Source: Agarophyton chilense (taxonomy: Eukaryota; Rhodophyta; Florideophyceae; Gracilariales; Gracilariaceae). From it: 64,000 bases of DNA. Location: NCBI GenBank assembly GCA_030374765.1, contig JARGXX010000092.1, positions 992,001 through 1,056,000 of the forward strand, given 5' to 3'. The position numbers and the translations under genes were made by a program. The notes below the pieces were generated by a model. It made no database searches. It was not told where the DNA came from and saw only the letters and a program-made list of their open reading frames with translations. Shown one piece after another: positions 63,650 to 64,000 of the stretch; position 1 is the first letter of the stretch; each line of letters begins with the position of its first letter.

Positions 63650-64000
63650 TCAAAGAAACGTGCGATCTCGCAGGTTCGCATGAAGCTGTGCGCGATCACC
63701 CTCAACTTGGTCCACGGGAAAGCCCGAATCTAAGAGGAACTGCCTGAGCGGATCCAAGCCTGGATCTTCGACTGGCACTGCACTCTGTTGTTGGGTAAAC
63801 CCATGAAAGTACTCTTGAGCAACTCCCGCCGCTGCGGATTGATCGACGGAAGTCGCTACGCCTGCCAGCTCTGGCTCGTGCTCGTAGCCGAGTTCTGCCT
63901 CAGCTCCCGGCGCTTCCTCATACGGTTCCTCTCCGTTCTCGGATGGAGTAGCATCGTACACGTATCCAGTGAGCTGGTTCGGTGGCATGTCACGCGGGTT
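63650..64000 (-). CDS. Antisense ORF (aORF) of Gypsy-1 copy 2, C-terminal part
   Basis: The frame is open from the window edge to the stop at 63650, 117 codons, matching residues 444-560 of the aORF at 5427-7109. It includes ENPRDMPPNQLTG at the edge, the acidic EDEPELAG-like block and LDPLRQFLLDSGFPVDQVEG. The codon that is TAA at 6795 in copy 1 is TAC here. Over the last 104 codons I count by eye 9 replacement and 6 silent differences between the copies. Function unknown; it continues beyond the window. Confidence 0.65.
   Translation of the reverse strand, partial: NPRDMPPNQLTGYVYDATPSENGEEPYEEAPGAEAELGYEHEPELAGVATSVDQSAAAGVAQEYFHGFTQQQSAVPVEDPGLDPLRQFLLDSGFPVDQVEGDRAQLHANLRDRTFL

Larger units (their letters stand above)
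52098..64000 (+). mobile_element. Gypsy-1 copy 2, split by a copia block, open at the window end
   Basis: 5' LTR, primer site, intact gag and protease (52098-55759), then a 5.2 kb insertion/replacement (55760-60987), then RT-RNase H-integrase-chromodomain in one frame (60988-63349), hairpin repeats and the antisense ORF leaving the window. Compared with copy 1, about 0.93 kb of protease-RT sequence is missing at the split, and about 0.94 kb of integrase is deleted near 62575. Confidence 0.9.

Overview
This 64 kb window is eukaryotic nuclear DNA dominated by decayed LTR retrotransposons, with one short island of host genes at about 19.0-22.8 kb. That island holds an intronless gene for endoplasmin, the ER-lumenal HSP90 (GRP94), ending in KDEL, followed on the same strand by a short proline/glycine/tyrosine-rich protein gene. 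Intronless, tightly spaced host genes separated by long stretches of copia and gypsy elements suggest a compact-gene, repeat-rich alga. A florideophyte red alga such as Chondrus is my best guess, but this is an inference and not something the sequence proves. No bacterial features, rRNA, tRNA gene or CRISPR array was seen.

Element names below are local to this annotation. Copia-1 has a gag starting MSDTDMES and a 674-bp LTR (LTR-1). Copia-2 has a gag starting MDSFSGVK and two related LTR forms, LTR-2a of 687 bp and LTR-2b of about 540 bp. Gypsy-1 is a roughly 10.7 kb element with a 0.7 kb LTR, a chromodomain at the integrase C-terminus and an extra ORF on the opposite strand between pol and the 3' LTR. 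Gypsy-2 has a short LTR of about 0.4 kb. Gypsy-3, Gypsy-4 and Gypsy-5 are fragments.

Layout: 1-4.55 kb is a patchwork of Copia-1 and Copia-2 pieces. 4.55-15.27 kb is a Gypsy-1 copy with both LTRs on the minus strand. 15.27-16.45 kb is a Gypsy-2 5' end on the minus strand. 16.5-17.5 kb is a Gypsy-3 integrase remnant. 17.5-25.85 kb is the host island and its flanks. 25.85-29.98 kb is a decayed Gypsy-4 on the minus strand. 30.5-33.07 kb holds two unidentified decayed reading frames, the plus-strand one resembling a DNA transposase C-terminus. 33.09-34.8 kb is a Gypsy-2 5' end interrupted by Copia-1 (34.8-38.35 kb). 38.35-42.7 kb contains two gene-like decayed frames that look host-derived, one split by a solo LTR-1 with a clean 5-bp target duplication. 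42.76-44.24 kb holds LTR fragments. 44.24-48.63 kb (minus) and 49.50-52.10 kb (plus) are two head-to-head Copia-2 copies around a Gypsy-5 scrap. 52.10-64 kb is a second Gypsy-1 copy on the plus strand, with a 5.2 kb Copia-1/LTR-2a block replacing part of its protease-RT region.

The most unusual signal is in Gypsy-1. Both copies carry a reading frame antisense to gag-pol (560 codons in copy 1, its last 117 codons visible in copy 2), separated from pol by repeated short hairpins, together with a chromodomain integrase. The copia elements carry a primer-binding site matching the anticodon-arm half of initiator tRNA-Met, the Drosophila copia mode of priming. Gypsy-1 and Gypsy-2 share a primer site matching a tRNA 3' end that looks like tRNA-Tyr.
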